Assembly: GCA_016710635.1 (NCBI GenBank)
Contig: JADJVL010000002.1
Location: 1 to 64,000, forward strand
Origin: Holophagaceae bacterium
GTDB taxonomy: Bacteria > Acidobacteriota > Holophagae > Holophagales > Holophagaceae
DNA length: 64,000 bases
Direction: 5' to 3'
The notes below the pieces were generated by a model, which did no database searches, was not told the origin of the DNA, and worked only from the letters and a program-made list of their open reading frames with translations. Positions within the stretch are counted from its first letter, which is position 1; the number at the start of each line of letters is the position of its first letter. This document shows, piece after piece, positions 9,027 through 18,720 of this stretch. The position numbers and the translations under genes were made by a program.

Positions 9027-9049
9027 ATGGATGCGTGTTCCGCATCCAT
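9027..9049. repeat. Short perfect inverted repeat
   Basis: ATGGATGCG and CGCATCCAT (9 bases each) flank a 5-base loop TGTTC. It lies in non-coding sequence downstream of the methyltransferase, just before the IS3 remnant. No T-run follows, so it is not a classical terminator. Confidence 0.5.
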
Positions 9050-9081
9050 CAGGTCCAGCTAGCCTTCATCTGGCCCAGGAA

Positions 9082-9245
9082 ACCAACGTAGAACGGAACG
9101 CGTTCATCGAGACCTTCAATGGCAGGGTCCAGATGGAATGCCTCGAAGTCGAGTTCTACCGCCGCATGGCCGTAGCCCAGAGCAAGCTCGCTACCAGGCG
9201 CTAGGCTTCAACCACTGCAGGCCCCACAGCTTGATTGGCGACCTA
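9082..9245 (+). pseudogene. IS3-family transposase (OrfB) C-terminal remnant
   Basis: One frame reads ERNAFIETFNGRVQMECLE and stops after KLATRR; a second frame continues with FNHCRPHSLIGDLPL. Both match the conserved end of IS3/IS150-type integrases ('N.fIEsFNGr.r.ECL ... YN..RPHssLg'). The catalytic DDE core is absent and the frame is broken, so this is a dead fragment. It marks past insertion at the left edge of the accessory region. Confidence 0.75.
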
Positions 9246-9275
9246 CCGCTCAAGGATTTCGCGGTGAGTCACCGC

Positions 9276-9329
9276 ACACCCCCTTCGTCCTCGACCGGTG
9301 AGGGTCGGCCGGGAGGACGAAGGGGGTGT
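9276..9329. repeat. Long perfect hairpin with nested stem
   Basis: Arms ACACCCCCTTCGTCCTC (9276-9292) and its exact complement GAGGACGAAGGGGGTGT (9313-9329) enclose 20 bases that contain a smaller CGACC/GGTCG stem. A further GTGTGGGGGTG follows at about 9333. This 17-base-pair hairpin lies between the IS3 remnant and the defence genes. It could be a terminator-like insulator, a transposon end, or a structured recombination site. There is no T-run. Confidence 0.6.
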
Positions 9330-9773
9330 ATTGTGTGGGGGTGTAAGCTGATATCCACAACTCCGCTCCCAAAGACCAGAAGAACTGGCCGGGGAGGCTT
9401 TCAAGGGCCAGATTCCATAGCTTGGATCTGTGATGGAAATGCGTGAGAGGGTCACACTCCTTGTCCTCAACCTGGGAAGTGGTTGAGAATGATGAAGCTA
9501 TCAAGTGGTCTAACCCTGGGTTCCTGTTCGATGCACAAACTCCGACTTGCAAATCACGAACAATCGGCCGGGCGAGCAGCCCTTGTGGTCAGAAGACCCT
9601 TCAGAGATGGTGTCTTCGTTAGCGCTGTCCGAAGGCGCCGGTGTGGTGGATCGAGGGCATCGATATCAGTTGGATTCATTGTGTCGGTTCAGGATTATAG
9701 TTTGCGCTCAAGAGACTGCCTGAAGCTCTCAGCACCGTCGGAATAACGAATAAATCGAAGAAAGGCAACGACA
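9330..9773. other. Non-coding leader before the PtuA-like gene
   Basis: About 440 bases with lower GC than the surroundings. An 87-codon frame at 9483-9746 has no recognisable features and a composition typical of random translation, so I do not call it. The promoter of the defence pair must lie here; no confident -35/-10 was found. Confidence 0.4.
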
Positions 9774-11096
9774 ATGCTTGAGTCCCTTCACTTGAAAAAC
9801 GTGGGACCGGCGCCAGAGATGAAAATGGACTTGGCTCCAAGGTTAAATCTCATCACTGGCGATAACGGCCTGGGTAAGAGCTTCCTCCTCGACGTGGCGT
9901 GGTGGGCCCTCACGCGGAAATGGCCACAAGATCTCAACGCAAATCTTACCTCCGGGTACGCAGCCCGTCCCACCTTGGCCGGCCAGAAGGCCACGATCAA
10001 GTTCGAGGTGGAAAGTAAAACGGGCCGTGTCAATTACGAGAGTTCTTACGTGCCCGATGAACAATCATGGCTGGGAAAGTCTGGTCGGCCATGGAACCCA
10101 GGGCTCGTCATCTACGCGCTCGCCGATGGAGGCTTTGCCGTATGGGACCCTGCTCGAAACTATTGGAAGACGAAGGGCAATTTGGATATCCAGGATCGCG
10201 TTCCAGCCTACGTGTTCAGCGCGAAGGAGGTGTGGGATGGCCTGCGAGTAATTATTGACGATAAGTCGACTCCTGTAAGCAATGGCCTAGTCGCTGATTG
10301 GGCGTCGTGGATTCGTGAGGATAGTGATGATGCGAGGCGAATGGCGTCCGTGCTTGCACTGCTCACTCCAACTTCCGGCAATGAAACCCTGAAGCCTGGC
10401 GCCAAGTTTGCGCGGTTATCGGTCAACGACGCGCGAGACATACCTACTATTCGCATGGGATATAGCCAGGAAGTCCCTATTTTATACGCATCGCTTGGAG
10501 TTCGCCGAATCACAGCACTTTCATATATGCTCTCGTGGGCTTGGCGCGAACACCTCATCGCTTCGAAGCAGGTCGAGCAGGCACCGTCGTCACGCGTCGT
10601 GATGCTGTTCGATGAGATCGAGGCACATCTCCATCCGCGTTGGCAACGCGCAGTCGTTCCTGCGCTCCTCAAGGTCATACAAGCGTTAACTGACGATGCC
10701 GGTGCGTCGGTGCAACTCATCGCGGCCACGCACTCGCCACTTGTGCTTGCGTCAATGGAGCCCCTGTTCGACTTCAATAAGGACGCCTGGTTCGACATTG
10801 ACCTTGAAGACCGAATGGTCGTTCTCCGTAAGCGGCCTTTCGTCCGGCTCGGCGAAGTCGGGAATTGGCTTACAAGCGAGGCGTTCGATCTTGCTGAACC
10901 TCGTTCGCTCGAAGGCGAGCGCGCCGTGTGTGCTGCTCAGAACATCCTCAACGCAAAGGACCCGACACTAAAGTCAATCCACGAAACCGACCAGCAATTG
11001 CGCGAGGCAGGCCTGCCGGACATCGACCCATTCTGGGTTCGCTGGGACTACTTCCTTCAGCAGGCCAATGAAGCCGACGGTCATGGAGAACGCTGA
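9774..11096 (+). CDS. ptuA: Septu-like PtuA ATPase (anti-phage defence)
   Basis: 440 residues. It is an SMC/RecF-like AAA ATPase: Walker A GDNGLGKS at 29-36, a signature-like region around 234-252 (LYASLGVRRITALSYML), Walker B VVMLFDE at 274-280 and the switch His in AATHSP (His319). The next gene is an HNH nuclease overlapping by one base (TGATG), which is the two-gene architecture of Septu, where PtuA assembles with PtuB and the complex degrades nucleic acid on phage infection. Lower GC and lower codon bias than neighbours suggest horizontal transfer. Assignment is by motif and neighbour; other AAA15/HNH pairs exist. Confidence 0.78.
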   Translation: MLESLHLKNVGPAPEMKMDLAPRLNLITGDNGLGKSFLLDVAWWALTRKWPQDLNANLTSGYAARPTLAGQKATIKFEVESKTGRVNYESSYVPDEQSWLGKSGRPWNPGLVIYALADGGFAVWDPARNYWKTKGNLDIQDRVPAYVFSAKEVWDGLRVIIDDKSTPVSNGLVADWASWIREDSDDARRMASVLALLTPTSGNETLKPGAKFARLSVNDARDIPTIRMGYSQEVPILYASLGVRRITALSYMLSWAWREHLIASKQVEQAPSSRVVMLFDEIEAHLHPRWQRAVVPALLKVIQALTDDAGASVQLIAATHSPLVLASMEPLFDFNKDAWFDIDLEDRMVVLRKRPFVRLGEVGNWLTSEAFDLAEPRSLEGERAVCAAQNILNAKDPTLKSIHETDQQLREAGLPDIDPFWVRWDYFLQQANEADGHGER

Positions 11097-11761
11097 TGAT
11101 CCCGGTTGAGCAAGCCCAGGCACCTGGCGATTACGATGCGAGGGTTCGTCAGCCCGGTCTTTCTGCTATCGATGAGTTAGTGGGCCGATCCCCGAGGCTA
11201 ACTCGCCGTGGGCCTAGGAGGAAGAAGGTCGCAGACGTGGAGGAAGACATTCCCCCTGAGGCTTTCCCTCCAATCTGGCGCAGTGTGCTGCAGGATATGA
11301 AAGATGCGTATCACTCCCGTTGTGCGTACTTGGCGTTGTACATCCACGATGCTACGGGTAACCCATCTGTTGACCATGTATTGCCGAAGTCCTACGCATG
11401 GGACCAAGTCTACGAGTGGACGAATTACCGTCTCTGCGCAGGGATAATCAACTCGAAGAAGGGCGTGCTACTCACACTGGTCGATCCGTTCACGGTCGGG
11501 GCTGAGTGGTTCGCCCTCAATTTGAATACCTACCATGTTGAGCGCGGTGCGCTCGCGCCAATGGCTGAGTGGGCCCGCGTCGACGCAACGCTTCCGGTGC
11601 TCAACCAGAGGCTTTGCGTGATGGAGCGAGATGAGTATGTCCGCTGTTATCGACACGGGCCGGGCGCTAGAGGCTTCGGCCTTGGGCACCTCGAGGACCG
11701 TGCTCCGTTCATCGCATCCGAGCTTCGAAGGCAGGGTCAGCTGTTGCGCGGAGACACATGA
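11096..11761 (+). CDS. ptuB: Septu-like PtuB HNH endonuclease
   Basis: 221 residues. The HNH core lies at 75-125: CAYLALYIHD, then SVDHVLPKS (Asp93-His94), WTNYRLC (Asn110) and INSKKG (Asn119, Lys121). The usual zinc Cys pairs around this core are reduced: the first CxxC has become Cys-Ala-Tyr-Leu, so zinc may be lost. It would be the nuclease half of the PtuAB complex, cutting DNA when the ATPase releases it. One-base overlap with ptuA indicates translational coupling. The gene is followed by the convergent RND operon. Confidence 0.78.
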   Translation: MIPVEQAQAPGDYDARVRQPGLSAIDELVGRSPRLTRRGPRRKKVADVEEDIPPEAFPPIWRSVLQDMKDAYHSRCAYLALYIHDATGNPSVDHVLPKSYAWDQVYEWTNYRLCAGIINSKKGVLLTLVDPFTVGAEWFALNLNTYHVERGALAPMAEWARVDATLPVLNQRLCVMERDEYVRCYRHGPGARGFGLGHLEDRAPFIASELRRQGQLLRGDT

Positions 11762-11843
11762 TCGACGTCCCCCCATGGTTGGCCCGAAATACTGTGGATT
11801 CCAGGTTGATTGACGTCAGACGGATCGGTCAGCCATGGTGGGT

Positions 11844-14800
11844 CTACCTGGGCCTGCCGATCCAGGCGTAGAAACTCGGCAAGGCCAGCAGGGTGAACAG
11901 GGTGGAGGTGACGAGGCCGCCCACCATCACGATGGCGAGGGGGCGCTCCAGCTCGCTGCCGCCTATGCCGAAAAGCATGGGCATGAGGCCGAGGAAGGCG
12001 CTACCGGCGGTCATGAGCTTGGGGCGCACGCGGCCGATGGAGCCTCCTGGACGGCCTCGAGGAAGGGCATGCCCTCGGCGACGAGAGCCTTGGCCTGGGT
12101 GATGAGCACCAGGCTGTTCTGCACCGCGACTCCAAAGAGCCCGATCACGCCGACGATGGAACTGATGTTCCAGGTCTCGCCCGCCAACCACAGAGCGATC
12201 AGACCTCCCGCGAAAGCGTTGGGCAGCGTGGCGACCACTGCCAGAACTTCCCTCCAGCGCCCCAGGGCGAGGTACAGGAGCCCCACCACCAGGACCAGGG
12301 CGACGGCGATGGCAACGCTCAGCCGTCGCTGGGTCTCCCGGGCCTCCTCGATCTGGCCGCCGATCTTCACGACGGTGCCCTTGGGCAGCTCCATCGCCGC
12401 CATTGCCTTCTCGACGCGGGAGGCTGTGCCCCCCAGATCACCCTTGGTGCGGATGTTCACGGCGAGGCGGCGTTGGGCGGCTTCCCGGCGGATGAGGCTG
12501 GGTGTGGTGGTTTCGTCGAAGCGTGTGACCTGGCCCAACTCCACGATCCTGCCGTCCTCCAGGACGATGGGGAGGCGTTTCAGTTTCTCGGGGCTCACCC
12601 GGCCGTCGCTGGGAAAGCGAAGGATGCGTTCGATGCGTTGGGGGCCGTCGAAGCGCGTTTCCGTTTCCAGCCCTTGGAGACTGGCTTTCAGGGTCTGCGC
12701 CACCAGGGTCCTGGGTACGCTGAGGCGCCGCAAGGCATCCTCGTCGGGGACGATGCGCCACTTGGGCAGCGGACCGCCTCCGTCGTGGCTCACAGAGGCC
12801 ACCCCTTCGACCTTGCTGAGCCGCTCCTGGATCTCCGGGAGTCTGGCCTGTAGGGCGTCCAGATCCGGGTGGAAGAGCTTCACCTGGAGGTCGGCGGGGG
12901 TACCCCCAATGCCTTCCGATATGCGCATCTGCATGGGCGTGGTCAGTTCGACGGGATAGGGCAGATCCTCGATGGTCTCGGCCACGTCCTGCTCCACGGC
13001 CTTCGCAGGACGCTTGCCGTCCAGCACCACCAGCACATCGCTGATGGTGTGGGGCATGGGGTCCTCGGTCAGCTCGGCGCGGCCGGTGCGGCGATAGACC
13101 GAAGCCACACCGGAAACCTTCGCCAGCTTCTGCTCCAGCTGGATGTTCGCCTCGTCCACGGAGGCCAGACTGGTTTCCGCGGGCAGGCGGGAGTTGAGCA
13201 TCAAGGCACCCTCGTCCAGCTTGGGTAGGAAGTTGCTGCCCAGGCCGAAGGCCATCACGATGCTCGGGATGGTGATGGCCATGGCGATTACCTGCACCGT
13301 GACGCCGTGGCGCATCGCCCATTCCAGACGGGGTTTGTAGAGCTTCTTGATGGCCACGACGAAGCGCGGTTCCTCCAGCGAAGACCCCGGCGGCAGGAAT
13401 CTCTCCACCAAGGCCGGAACCAGGGTGAAGCTGAGGACTAGGCTCAACGTCATGGAGGAGGCGACGGCCACCGCAAGGGGCGCATAGAGGCGACCCGCCA
13501 GGCCGCCGATGGCCAGCAAGGGGATGAACACCGCGAGGATCACGAGCACCGCCGTGAGGATGGGAACCCCCACCTCGGCGGCGGCCCGGGTCAGGGCCAC
13601 GCGACGGGGTTCAATGTGTTCCTGGTGTTGATGCAGCCGGTGGGCGAGGTTCTCCACCATGATCACGGCGGCATCCACCAGGAGGCCCACGGAGATGGCG
13701 AGACCGCCCAGGGTCATGGCATTGAGGCCCATTCCCATGGCCATGAGGGGAATCGCCGCGCCGAAGGTGGCGAGGGGCAGGACGGCGATGACCAGCAGGG
13801 CTCCACGGAGGTTTCCGAGCAGCAGGATGAGGACCAGGGCCACGAAGAACCCGCCCAGTAGCAGCGCCATAGTGACGCCGCTCAAGGCGTGGGTGACCAG
13901 TTCGCCCTGGTCGTACATGAGGGTGAGGGACATCCCTTCAGGCAGGCCCTTGCGCAGCTCGGCCAGGGCCTTCCGGACCTCGACGGCCGTGCCCAACACG
14001 TCCGCGGTGGGTTGCTTCACGACGCGCAGGCTCACATCCTCGTGGCCCTGGTGGCGGGCCAGGCCGCGGCGGAAGGCCGGCCCTTCCCGCACGTCCGCCA
14101 CGTCGCCGAGCTGCACGGTGCCGCGGTGGGTTTTCAAGGGGAGGTGGCGGATCTCCTCGGAGGTGGCCGCCAGGCTGCCCACGGTCATGAACCAGCCCTT
14201 GTCCTGGATCTCCATGACGCCCGCGGCCGTGTCCTGGGCGCTGCCCTTCATGGCGTCCGCCACCTGGTCCAGGCTCACGCCCTGGAGGCGCATCCGCTCG
14301 GGGTCAAGGGTTACCTGGAGCTGGCGCTCTTCGCCACCCAGGCGCTCCACCCTGGCCACGCCGGGCACGGCCTGGAGGCGCGGCACCAGGACCTTTTCCG
14401 TGAGGTCCCGCAGCCGCATGGGATCGATGGAAGGGCCTTCCAGGACGATCTCCTGGATCTCTTGGAGGCGCCCCGCGGCGCTGGACATCAAGGGCGCACG
14501 GGTGCCTTCGGGAAAGCCGCCGATGATCCCCGAGAGGCGCTCTGCCACCAGCTGGCGGGCCCGCCAGGGGTCTGTGTCGCCCTCGAAGGCAACCACCACC
14601 TGGACGACCTCGGCCTGGACGGTGGTGACTACACGTTTGACGCCAGGAAGTCCGCCCACGGCCTGTTCCACCGGCTGGGCTACCGTGAGTTCCAGTTCGG
14701 AAGCCGCCCGGCCCGGGCTCTGGATGAGGAGACTCAACGACGGCAGGGTGAGATCAGGAAAGAGGTCCCGTTTCAGGTTCAAGAAGGTGGCGATGCCCGC

Positions 14801-14986
14801 CACCAGCCAGGCCAGGGACAGCGCGAAGACCCAGCCCTTGCGGGGCAGCAGCCAGTCGAACCAGCGGCGGATCGGGGCGCGGTGCTGAGGTGTGTAGACC
14901 GCGTAGGGATCGTGGGCCATGTGGGGATCAAGGGGGATATCCTCATCATTCGGGCCTGATGGCGGGAGGTTGGATTCAGTGGTCAT
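11844..14986 (-). pseudogene. Heavy-metal efflux RND transporter (CusA/CzcA-like), frameshifted near its end
   Basis: The main frame encodes 991 residues from ATG at 14986: an N-terminal transmembrane helix, large periplasmic loops (AQPVEQAVGGLPGVKRV is typical), and the mid-membrane segment VGLLVDAAVIMVEN carrying the proton-relay Asp. Near 12043 the frame shifts: after LEAVQEA the true C-terminus RPKLMTAGSAFLGLMPMLFG continues in another frame to a stop at 11844. Restoring one base in the short C/G run at 12043-12044 joins them into about 1,045 residues. With the adjacent HlyD and TolC it would expel divalent or monovalent metal across both membranes using proton force. Confidence 0.85.
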
Positions 14987-16133
14987 GGTCCTCCCCTCCG
15001 CTCTTGCGCTTGATCTGGAGCGACTTCAGGAGGTAGGCACCCTCGCTCACCACGGTCTCGCCGGGTTTTACGCCGTCCAGCACCATCACGTCGCCCCCCA
15101 GCTCGGCGCCGCGGCGCACGGGACGGAACACAGCCTCCTCGCCTTCCTTCACGAAGACACCCCAGGTGCCTTCCACTTGCTGCAGCGCGCTCTGGGGCAG
15201 CACGATGGCCTTCATGAGGGGCACGTGCACTTCCAGGGGCGTTCCGGGGATGGGCAAGGGCCCGCCCGACAAGCGAAGGCGGTAGCTCAAGCGCCGCGTG
15301 TCCCCCGAGAGGGTGGACGGTGTCCCCTCCAGCCGGGCCTTCCAGCGCTGACCATCGGCCCGCCGGGCCTCAGTCAGAGCCCCGGGCGCCCAGTCCTGGG
15401 GCGCCGGTAAGGGCAGCTCAATCCGTGCCAGAGAGGCCGCGGCGGACTGAAAAGCGCCCAGTTCCTGGCCTGCCTCGACGCCCTGGCCGAGCTGGACCTT
15501 GTAGGCCACCACCGACCCCGCGCTCGGGGCCTTCACTGTGAAGGCCGCCCCGGCAGATTCGGGGCGTAGGCCCCGGGCTTCCAGGGCCAGGCGGGAGGCC
15601 TCCTCGTCGGCCTGGGCCATGGTCGCCTCGCTGCGTGCCGATTCCAGTTCCCTTCGGGAGCCCGCCTGGGCTTCGAAGAGGCGCTGCTCGCGGGCCAGTT
15701 CGGCTTCGGCCCGTTGAAGTTTGGCTTTCGACCCGAGCCAATCAGCCTTCAGCCGTGCCAGCTCAGGGCTCTGAAGGGTGAGCAGGGCTGCGCCCGCGCC
15801 CACGTGCCGGCCCGGTGGGATGGAGAAGGCCGAGACGATGCCCTTCACGGGGGCCGAGAGCATGGCCTGGGCGGATTCATCTCCTATGGCTTCCGCGGGG
15901 TACCAGGCGCCCTCAGCCTTGGGCTCTGGCACCGCGAGGAAGTGGAGGCCGCGAACTTCTTTCAAGGGCAAGCGGTTGTGGTCTTCCTCGGCTGGCTTCT
16001 CGCCAGGGTGTTCCGCCGAGGCTCCTTCACTGCCGTGTACAGTGTGTGGCGGCGCGGCCTCCTTCTTTCGGTCGCAGGCGATGAAGCCCAGGAGGGCCAA
16101 GTTCAGGGCCGTGACTTGAAATAGTTTGTTCAT
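14976..16133 (-). CDS. Periplasmic adaptor (membrane fusion) lipoprotein of the metal efflux pump
   Basis: 385 residues. A signal peptide ends in a lipobox (LLGFIAC, Cys20), so the adaptor is anchored in the inner membrane. Then come a His/acid-rich segment (HTVHGSEGASAEHP, EEDHN), a lipoyl-like half-motif (SAPVKGIVSAFSIPPGRHV), a coiled-coil hairpin (ELARLKADWLGSKAKLQRAE) and a membrane-proximal end (LPQSALQQVEGTWGVFV). The C-terminus ends EDHDH, possibly metal binding. It overlaps the RND start by 11 bases and the TolC-like gene by four. Confidence 0.88.
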   Translation of the reverse strand: MNKLFQVTALNLALLGFIACDRKKEAAPPHTVHGSEGASAEHPGEKPAEEDHNRLPLKEVRGLHFLAVPEPKAEGAWYPAEAIGDESAQAMLSAPVKGIVSAFSIPPGRHVGAGAALLTLQSPELARLKADWLGSKAKLQRAEAELAREQRLFEAQAGSRRELESARSEATMAQADEEASRLALEARGLRPESAGAAFTVKAPSAGSVVAYKVQLGQGVEAGQELGAFQSAAASLARIELPLPAPQDWAPGALTEARRADGQRWKARLEGTPSTLSGDTRRLSYRLRLSGGPLPIPGTPLEVHVPLMKAIVLPQSALQQVEGTWGVFVKEGEEAVFRPVRRGAELGGDVMVLDGVKPGETVVSEGAYLLKSLQIKRKSGGEDHDH

Positions 16134-17308
16134 GGGGCGTTCCCGTCGGTGAGGGCCTGCAGTTCGGCGGTGAGAAGGTGGGCGGCGTGGAGGCGGCGCA
16201 GGGAGGCGACCTGGGCCTCCAGGAGCTGCCGGCGGATGGGGAGGGCTTCGGAAGGGCGTTCCTTCCCTTCGGTGAGCCGCATTCCCACAGCCCGGAGGGC
16301 GGTGTCGAAGGCGGCGAAGGGGGTTGGCGCGGACTGGCTCTGCAGCCGGATCAGTGCGGTCTGGAAGCGGGCAGCCAGCTCCACCCTGGCCAGCTCCAGT
16401 TCCTGCCTTAAGGCCGAGAGGTTGGCTTCGGTTTCACGGCGAATCGCTCCCGTTTCACCAGGTCTCGGAAACTGGTAGGCGAGGCCGAGCTTCGTGACGC
16501 GCTCATCGCCTTCCCTGCTGGTGCTCCCACGCAGGCTCCACCGGCTAGTGGCGAGGGCCTGCTGCTGGCGAAGGTTCTGTTCCTCCAGGTCGAGGCGGGC
16601 CTGGATCGCGCGCCGGAGGGAACTGCGCTCGAAGCGGCTTGGCAGTTCCACAGTGGTCAGACGGGCAGCATCACCTGGCTCCGTCAGAGGCACCGGAACA
16701 TCCGGCACCGAGGCGAGGCTTCGCAGTTGAGCCCAGGCTTCCAGGCGTGTCCGGCGCGCCTCATCGAGGTCGAGCTGGGCTTTGAGAGCCTCCCCTTCCA
16801 CCAGGCTGACCTGGAACGCGGGATCGGCTCCAGCCTCCAGGCGGGTCTTCGCAGCTTTGAGCCAGGTCTGCACTGTGCCGAGATCGGAGTCGCGCAATTC
16901 CAGCAGGCGCTCCGACAGCCAGGCGTCCAAGTAGGCCTGGCGAAGTCGGAAGCGCGCCTCGATGCGGGCGGATTCCCGCAGCGCAGGATCGGCCTTGCCG
17001 AGCGCAACCTCCATCCGTCGCTGGGTGCCAGGGGAGAGGAAGAGCGGCAGATCCACCTCCACCGTTCGGTCCGTGGAACTGGGAGACAGTGGCGAGGTTC
17101 GCGGTCCCGCGGAAAGGCCGAAGGATGGTCCTTCGCGGAGCAGACCACTGGAACCGCGGAGCTGCCGCCCACGGCCGGCTAGAAGAGCCTCAGTCCGGAG
17201 CTGTTCGGGGCTGGTCCGCGCCCGCTGAAGGATGTCGTCGTAGGAGAGGGGCGGCGGCGCCTGCGCCACAAGGACGCAGGGCAAGGCCCCCAGGAGAAGG
17301 GGTTTCAT
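16130..17308 (-). CDS. TolC-family outer membrane efflux protein
   Basis: 392 residues with a signal peptide (LLLGALPCVLVAQ). The rest is long amphipathic helices and two beta-strand insertions, the repeat layout of outer membrane factors: RLRQAYLDAWLSERLLELRD in the first half and ELARVELAARFQTALIRLQS in the second. It forms the outer membrane channel of the pump. It overlaps the adaptor by four bases and follows the small Cys-rich gene by 71 bases. Confidence 0.85.
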   Translation of the reverse strand: MKPLLLGALPCVLVAQAPPPLSYDDILQRARTSPEQLRTEALLAGRGRQLRGSSGLLREGPSFGLSAGPRTSPLSPSSTDRTVEVDLPLFLSPGTQRRMEVALGKADPALRESARIEARFRLRQAYLDAWLSERLLELRDSDLGTVQTWLKAAKTRLEAGADPAFQVSLVEGEALKAQLDLDEARRTRLEAWAQLRSLASVPDVPVPLTEPGDAARLTTVELPSRFERSSLRRAIQARLDLEEQNLRQQQALATSRWSLRGSTSREGDERVTKLGLAYQFPRPGETGAIRRETEANLSALRQELELARVELAARFQTALIRLQSQSAPTPFAAFDTALRAVGMRLTEGKERPSEALPIRRQLLEAQVASLRRLHAAHLLTAELQALTDGNAP

Positions 17309-17379
17309 TCGGACCTCGAAGGATGGGGACGGATTCCGGGCAGGGCACGGCCCTGCTCGACGCGCATGAGTGCGGCGAC

Positions 17380-17649
17380 TCAGGCCTTCGGAGGGTCCTT
17401 CTCCGGTTCGATGTCGAGGGTGACCAAGGCTGGTACCCGCTCATTCTCGTAAGGAGCACACGGCAGCGGATCAGGAGGTGGCGGTATCGGCGCCTTTGGA
17501 AGCGGGGCCACCGCGCAACCATCGGTGCAGAGGACGTGGCAAACTTGTACGCAGTCGGAGGAGGCGCTGTCGTCGCAGCGGTCCACACCCGCAGCGCCTA
17601 AGTAGAAGACCGTGAGTGCCAGGAACAGGGCCGCGATCCAGCGCCTCAT
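17380..17649 (-). CDS. Small exported Cys-rich protein in metal-efflux operon
   Basis: 89 residues. A signal peptide (ALFLALTVFYLGAAG) precedes a mature part with Cys at 25, 33, 37, 41, 45 and 64. The run CX3CX3CX3C (33-45) places cysteines on one face of a helix, suiting a metal-binding or disulfide-stapled peptide. A proline-rich stretch (PKAPIPPPPDPLPC) follows. It overlaps the ArsR gene by four bases. A periplasmic metal chaperone, CusF-like in role only, is the natural guess; I recognise no family. Confidence 0.65.
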   Translation of the reverse strand: MRRWIAALFLALTVFYLGAAGVDRCDDSASSDCVQVCHVLCTDGCAVAPLPKAPIPPPPDPLPCAPYENERVPALVTLDIEPEKDPPKA

Positions 17650-18041
17650 CCCGCGCTCGCGTGGGTGTGGGCCTGGGCTTCCTCGTTGAGGCAGAGGCCG
17701 TGATACAGGAGCTTCGCGACACAGGTGTCCACGATGCGGTAGTGGACATGGTTGCCGTGGCGCCGGGTGTCCAGAATCCCCATGTCCACCAGCCGCCTGA
17801 GTTGGTTGGAGACCGCTTGGGGCTTCATGCCCACGGCGGAGGCCAGGTCGCTCATACAGGGGTCTCCCTCGCGGAGAAGAGCGTGGAGAAGACGCAACCG
17901 GGTGTCGGAAGCCAGCACGTCGAAGATCCGCGCAAGCTCCGCGGCTTTGGGGCCGCTCAGGAGGGGCCGCTCCGCTAAGGGAGCCTTGGGGGGGCAGAAA
18001 GGGGGGAGGGCCGGAATCTGGGTCATGGCTGAATGATTCAC
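17646..18041 (-). CDS. ArsR/SmtB-family metal-sensing repressor
   Basis: 131 residues. The winged helix is clear: IFDVLASDTRLRLLHALL, the recognition region SDLASAVGMKPQAVSNQLRRL, then the wing DTRRHGNHVHYRIVD. Candidate metal ligands are Cys in DPCMSDL, Cys-Pro-Pro near the N-terminus, and the C-terminal VDTCVAKLLYHGLCLNE plus HTH. It likely represses this operon and releases DNA on metal binding. The longest start is GTG at 18041; ATG at 18026 is possible. A TGAATGATTCA palindrome lies over the start (18030-18040). Confidence 0.85.
   Translation of the reverse strand: MNHSAMTQIPALPPFCPPKAPLAERPLLSGPKAAELARIFDVLASDTRLRLLHALLREGDPCMSDLASAVGMKPQAVSNQLRRLVDMGILDTRRHGNHVHYRIVDTCVAKLLYHGLCLNEEAQAHTHASAG
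18030..18040. promoter_or_regulatory. Possible ArsR operator palindrome
   Basis: TGAATGATTCA is an 11-base perfect palindrome with a central G. It overlaps the start codon of the ArsR gene; binding there would block transcription of the whole efflux operon. Short palindromes arise by chance, so this is only a candidate. Confidence 0.3.
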
Positions 18042-18222
18042 GGATCAGTGTAGTAGTTGAGCAGCTTTCCGCAAGATCCGAATGCCCTGAGGTGGGTCAC
18101 GAATGCCAATCCTCTTAGGGATCCAACATTTTCATTCCAAATACCACGAGCGGAGAATGAATCCGGCCGTCGAGCTGGAAATGCATTACTATACGGAAAG
18201 CACAAAATAGGAAAATCAGCGG

Positions 18223-18720
18223 ATGATTGACTTCATACTCAAAATTCAAACTGAAGAGGATGTCCAGAGACTCTTTGGGACGGAGCGCGCATGCCAGGAA
18301 GCTCTGGCAGCCTGGAGATGGCCTGCGGGATTCCGTTGCACTGGTTGCGAAGGAGATTCCGCCGCATACCTAGCCTCGCGGCGTACTTGGTACTGCACAG
18401 GCTGTGGGCGGCAATTCTCAGTCACGGCTGGCACTGTCTTCGCCCATACCAAAAAGCCGCTTCCGCTTTGGTTCAAGGCACTCTGGATCTTCGTCCACTC
18501 CCCCCGAGTTGAGGGGACGGACAGACGGGTTTCGAAGTGGGGTGGGCCGATGTCGGTCCAGCACTTCATGGACAGGCTTGGCCTTGATCGGTACCAAACG
18601 GCTTGGACCTGGGTGCAAAAGCTCAGGGAATGGGTGACTCGCCTTGAGTTGGATGGGCCATTTGGGGCCGACTTCCGTGCTGCAGTGCAGCGGGTCATGA
18701 AGGCCGTTGGCACGCGAGGC
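18223..18720 (+). pseudogene. IS1595-type transposase, N-terminal fragment
   Basis: The translation has the zinc-ribbon of IS1595-group transposases: WRWPAGFRCTGC (Cys39, Cys42), TWYCTGCGRQFSVTAGTVF (Cys58, Cys61), then LPLWFKALWIF and GLDRYQTAWTWVQKLRE. After about residue 150 the expected catalytic DDE domain is not seen; the frame stays open to 19047 only by composition. So the element has lost its catalytic half. It sits directly before the QueC cassette and may have supplied its insertion context. Confidence 0.75.

Noticed and set aside
9483..9746. An 87-codon frame before the PtuA-like gene
   Set aside because: No ribosome site, no homology I recognise and random composition.
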